Assembly (NCBI GenBank): GCA_020532545.1
Contig: JAJBAW010000015.1
Location: 1 to 54,656 of the forward strand
Origin: Candidatus Cloacimonadota bacterium
GTDB taxonomy: Bacteria > Cloacimonadota > Cloacimonadia > Cloacimonadales > Cloacimonadaceae
Length of the DNA stretch: 54,656 nt
Reading direction: 5' to 3'
Shown here: positions 52,320 to 54,656 of the stretch, piece after piece
How positions within the stretch are numbered: the first letter of the stretch is position 1
Layout of the letters: every line of letters begins with the position of its first letter
Notes under the pieces: generated by a model
Databases searched by the model: none
The model's input: only the letters and a program-made list of their open reading frames with translations
What the model was told of the DNA's origin: nothing
Position numbers and translations under genes: made by a program

Positions 52320-53663
52320 ATGAGAAAATATATAGTATCCATCCTGGGACGGCCCAATGTGGGCAAATCGACTTTATTCAACCGGCTCTGTCGCAAGCGT
52401 GTAGCCATAGTTGATTTTGAAGCAGGCATTACGCGCGACCGCAAGTATGAAGATGTAGAGTGGAATGGCAAGATCTTCAAGATCGTAGATACGGGTGGCA
52501 TCGTGTATAGCAGCGATGAGCCCATGGACAAAATGATCATGCATCAGGCACTTCTGGCTGTGGATGAAAGTGATGTGATCATATTCATGGTAGATGCACA
52601 GACCGGGACTACAGACTATGATCAAGCCATCGCCAAGATCCTCTTTCCGCATAGAGACAAGGTGTTTCTGGTGGCAAACAAAGCCGATAGCGAAAAGCTT
52701 GAATGGGAAGTGTATGACTTTATGCAGCTTGGCTTTGGGGATGCTTTCCCGATTTCGGCCTCACATGGCAGAAATACCGGAGACTTCCTGGATGCACTGG
52801 TCAAGATGATGCCGGATACTCTGGATGCAAATTATGACGAAAAAGAAGAAGATACGACCACGCGCATTGCTGTGGTAGGCAAGCCCAACGTGGGAAAATC
52901 TTCTATTGTCAATGCACTCTTGGGGGATGAAAAACTGATCGTTACCGATATCCCGGGTACCACGCGGGACAGCATAGACAGCGTATTTCGCTATCATGGT
53001 AAGGAATACATTTTGATAGACACCGCAGGTCTGAGGCGCAAAGCCAAGGTGACTTACGGAGTGGAATATTTCAGCACGATGCGCACCATTGAGGCTGTGG
53101 ATAGAAGCGACATCGTGATTTTGGTGCTGGCAGCGGATGAACCGATCTCCACCCAGGATTTGAAGATTGCCTCCTATGCGCAGCGCAAGACCAAAGACCT
53201 GCTCATCGTCTATAACAAATGGGACCTGGTGGAAAAAGAGACTGGAACCACCAAAGAATTCATTACAGACCTGCATGAAGAGATGTCTTTTGTGCAATTC
53301 GCACCGGTGATCTTCATCTCGGCTTTGACCCATCAACGCATACACAGACTGATGGAAAACGTGGTGCAGATCGAAGAAGAGAGCAAAAAGCGCATTCCCA
53401 CCTCCGAGCTGAACCGCTTTATGGAAACCGTGATCGCGCGCAGGCCACCCACCCATCCCACCGGCAAGCATGTGAAGATCTTTTACATCACCCAAGTCGC
53501 GGTACAGCCGCCCATCTTCATCTTTTTCTGCAATGCCCCCGGCCTGATCACCGATAACTATCGTAAATTCCTGCACAATCAATTGCGGGAAGTATTTAAG
53601 TTTACCGGAGTGTCCATCAAACTGATTTTCAAAGGCAGAGACAAAGAGGAAGACGAGAGATAA
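52320..53663 (+). CDS. der: Ribosome-assembly GTPase Der (EngA)
   Basis: A 447-residue double GTPase needed for 50S subunit maturation. G domain 1 has GRPNVGKSTLFNRL near residue 9, DTGGIV and NKAD. An acidic linker (EKEEDTTT, ~175-185) leads to G domain 2 with GKPNVGKSSIVNALLG, DTAGLRRKAKV and NKWDLVEK. The C-terminal KH-like domain ends LIFKGRDKEEDER. Length and order are canonical. It is first in a der-plsY-purF run whose stop and start codons overlap (TAATG). Confidence 0.98.
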   Translation: MRKYIVSILGRPNVGKSTLFNRLCRKRVAIVDFEAGITRDRKYEDVEWNGKIFKIVDTGGIVYSSDEPMDKMIMHQALLAVDESDVIIFMVDAQTGTTDYDQAIAKILFPHRDKVFLVANKADSEKLEWEVYDFMQLGFGDAFPISASHGRNTGDFLDALVKMMPDTLDANYDEKEEDTTTRIAVVGKPNVGKSSIVNALLGDEKLIVTDIPGTTRDSIDSVFRYHGKEYILIDTAGLRRKAKVTYGVEYFSTMRTIEAVDRSDIVILVLAADEPISTQDLKIASYAQRKTKDLLIVYNKWDLVEKETGTTKEFITDLHEEMSFVQFAPVIFISALTHQRIHRLMENVVQIEEESKKRIPTSELNRFMETVIARRPPTHPTGKHVKIFYITQVAVQPPIFIFFCNAPGLITDNYRKFLHNQLREVFKFTGVSIKLIFKGRDKEEDER

Positions 53664-54286
53664 TGGATCCCAAATATTGGATGCCCATAGTAGCCTACCT
53701 TCTGGGCAGTATCCCAGTGGGCTGGATAGTAGCCAGACTCTTTTACAAGAAAGACATACGCAGTGAAGGCAGCGGCAATATCGGCGCGACCAATGCCCTG
53801 AGGATCTTCGGCACCACAGTGGGCGTTACCGTGCTGGTGCTGGATATGCTAAAAGGAGCACTTGCAGTGCTTTGGGCCCGGCAATTCTTTCCAGCGGCGC
53901 ATGCTTTGATCCCCATCTGCGGCCTTTTGGCCATTTTGGGACACGTCTTCCCCATCTGGTTAAAATTCAAAGGCGGCAAAGGCGTGGCCACAGCCGGAGG
54001 AGTATTTCTGGCGCTGTCCCCTCTCAGCCTGCTTTTTGCGCTCATCAGCTTTGTGCTGGTGGTGGCAAAAACCCGCTATGTCTCTCTGGGCTCGATAGTA
54101 GGAGCTTGTGTCTTTGGCCTCAGCATCTTAGTCTTACAGATCATGGATTCCACGATTAATTGGGCCTTGCTGGTTTTGACCGTCCTTGTGGTCCTGATGA
54201 TCATCATAAAACATAAACAAAACATCCGGCGACTGATGCAAGGCCAGGAAAATAAAATCAATTTTACAAAAAAAGGAAGATCCTGA
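53663..54286 (+). CDS. plsY: Acyl-phosphate:glycerol-3-phosphate acyltransferase PlsY
   Basis: A 207-residue inner-membrane enzyme that transfers an acyl group from acyl-phosphate to glycerol 3-phosphate, the first step of phospholipid synthesis with PlsX. Family motifs are GSIPVGWI near the N-terminus, GSGNIGATNALRIFG (motif 1, ~37-51) and KFKGGKGVATAGG (motif 2, ~101-113). Hydrophobic segments for several membrane helices are visible. The ATG overlaps the der stop codon, and the TGA overlaps the purF start (TGATG), so the three are translationally coupled. Confidence 0.97.
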   Translation: MDPKYWMPIVAYLLGSIPVGWIVARLFYKKDIRSEGSGNIGATNALRIFGTTVGVTVLVLDMLKGALAVLWARQFFPAAHALIPICGLLAILGHVFPIWLKFKGGKGVATAGGVFLALSPLSLLFALISFVLVVAKTRYVSLGSIVGACVFGLSILVLQIMDSTINWALLVLTVLVVLMIIIKHKQNIRRLMQGQENKINFTKKGRS

Positions 54287-54656
54287 TGTGTGGAATACTT
54301 GGTGTGTTCGGCAATCCCAATGCGGCCAGACTGACTTCTTTGGGGCTATTTGCGATCCAGCATAGAGGGCAGGAAAGCTGTGGGATGGCGGTAACTGATG
54401 GCAAGGTGATCCGTCTGCGCAAAAAGATGGGCCTCATCAAAGAAGTCTTTACAGAAGCTGAATTGGACCAGCTTCCCGGAAGCATCGCTATCGGACATGT
54501 GCGCTATCCCACCAAAGGCTCGGCCACAGAGTTCAACACCCAGCCGCATTTGGTGGAAACTCTGGCAGGGCCTACATACGCTCTGGCCTCCAATGGTGAC
54601 ATCGTGAATTATCATGCGATGCGCCGCTTTTTGGAAGAAAACAACGTTTATTTCAA
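54286..54656 (+). CDS. purF: Amidophosphoribosyltransferase PurF (5' part; truncated by window edge)
   Basis: The first 123 codons of PurF, which makes phosphoribosylamine from PRPP and glutamine in the first committed step of purine synthesis. It begins MCGILGVFG, so the nucleophilic Cys follows the initiator Met directly without a propeptide. LFAIQHRGQESCGMAV near 24, IGHVRYPTKG near 70 and NTQPH (84-88) are glutaminase-domain signatures. The start overlaps the plsY stop codon. Confidence 0.97.
   Translation, partial: MCGILGVFGNPNAARLTSLGLFAIQHRGQESCGMAVTDGKVIRLRKKMGLIKEVFTEAELDQLPGSIAIGHVRYPTKGSATEFNTQPHLVETLAGPTYALASNGDIVNYHAMRRFLEENNVYF

Overview
The window looks like chromosomal DNA of an anaerobic, Gram-negative-type bacterium of the Cloacimonadota (WWE1) or a close relative in the wider FCB group. 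This is inferred, not proven. The grounds are five large secreted proteins that end in a FlgD-like sorting tail with a YPNPFNP motif, a C10 (streptopain-type) peptidase, a short Omp85 barrel, CHB_HEX and carboxypeptidase-regulatory modules, and intergenic regions full of short palindromic repeats. No rRNA, tRNA or CRISPR array was seen.

Layout. 1-5.6 kb: housekeeping and envelope genes (a Nif3-family protein, an acyl-CoA synthetase, a BaiN/HI0933-type flavoprotein, exonuclease III, a CAP-domain protein and a DUF5683-like protein). 5.7-11 kb: an Omp85-type barrel, an HtrA/DegP protease and RecG. 11-26 kb: a secretome block with a subtilase carrying VCBS repeats, a GNAT acetyltransferase, and three very large modular secreted proteins, one of them a C10 protease. 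26.3-32.4 kb: a divergent SiaA/SiaB/SiaC-like partner-switching module. Its last gene is a class III nucleotide cyclase, where Pseudomonas has the GGDEF enzyme SiaD. 33.3-44 kb: a probable defence island. It holds a PLD-SNF2 helicase overlapping an Eco57I-like adenine methylase, then a toxin-antitoxin-SecB chaperone (TAC) operon whose antitoxin has a tandemly duplicated HTH, then an AT-rich gene for an unrecognised protein with a PD-(D/E)XK-like core. 44.3-47.9 kb: a soluble-adenylyl-cyclase-like protein (two cyclase domains, AAA/STAND ATPase, eight TPRs). 48-52.3 kb: repeat-rich DNA, an APH(3')-like kinase and a LamG-type secreted protein. 52.3 kb to the end: a tight der-plsY-purF operon.

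How the parts connect. Two independent class III cyclases suggest cyclic-nucleotide signalling. A double GTGACAGTCAC palindrome sits about 58 bp upstream of the predicted start of the siaB-siaC-cyclase operon, where an activator would bind. In the TAC operon an 18-bp perfect palindrome lies between ideal -35 and -10 boxes, as expected for antitoxin autorepression. At least six families of dispersed intergenic repeats occur. One is a ~115-bp element with a near-perfect palindromic core, present three times. Another is a 160-bp tandem unit whose segments can form two mutually exclusive hairpins.
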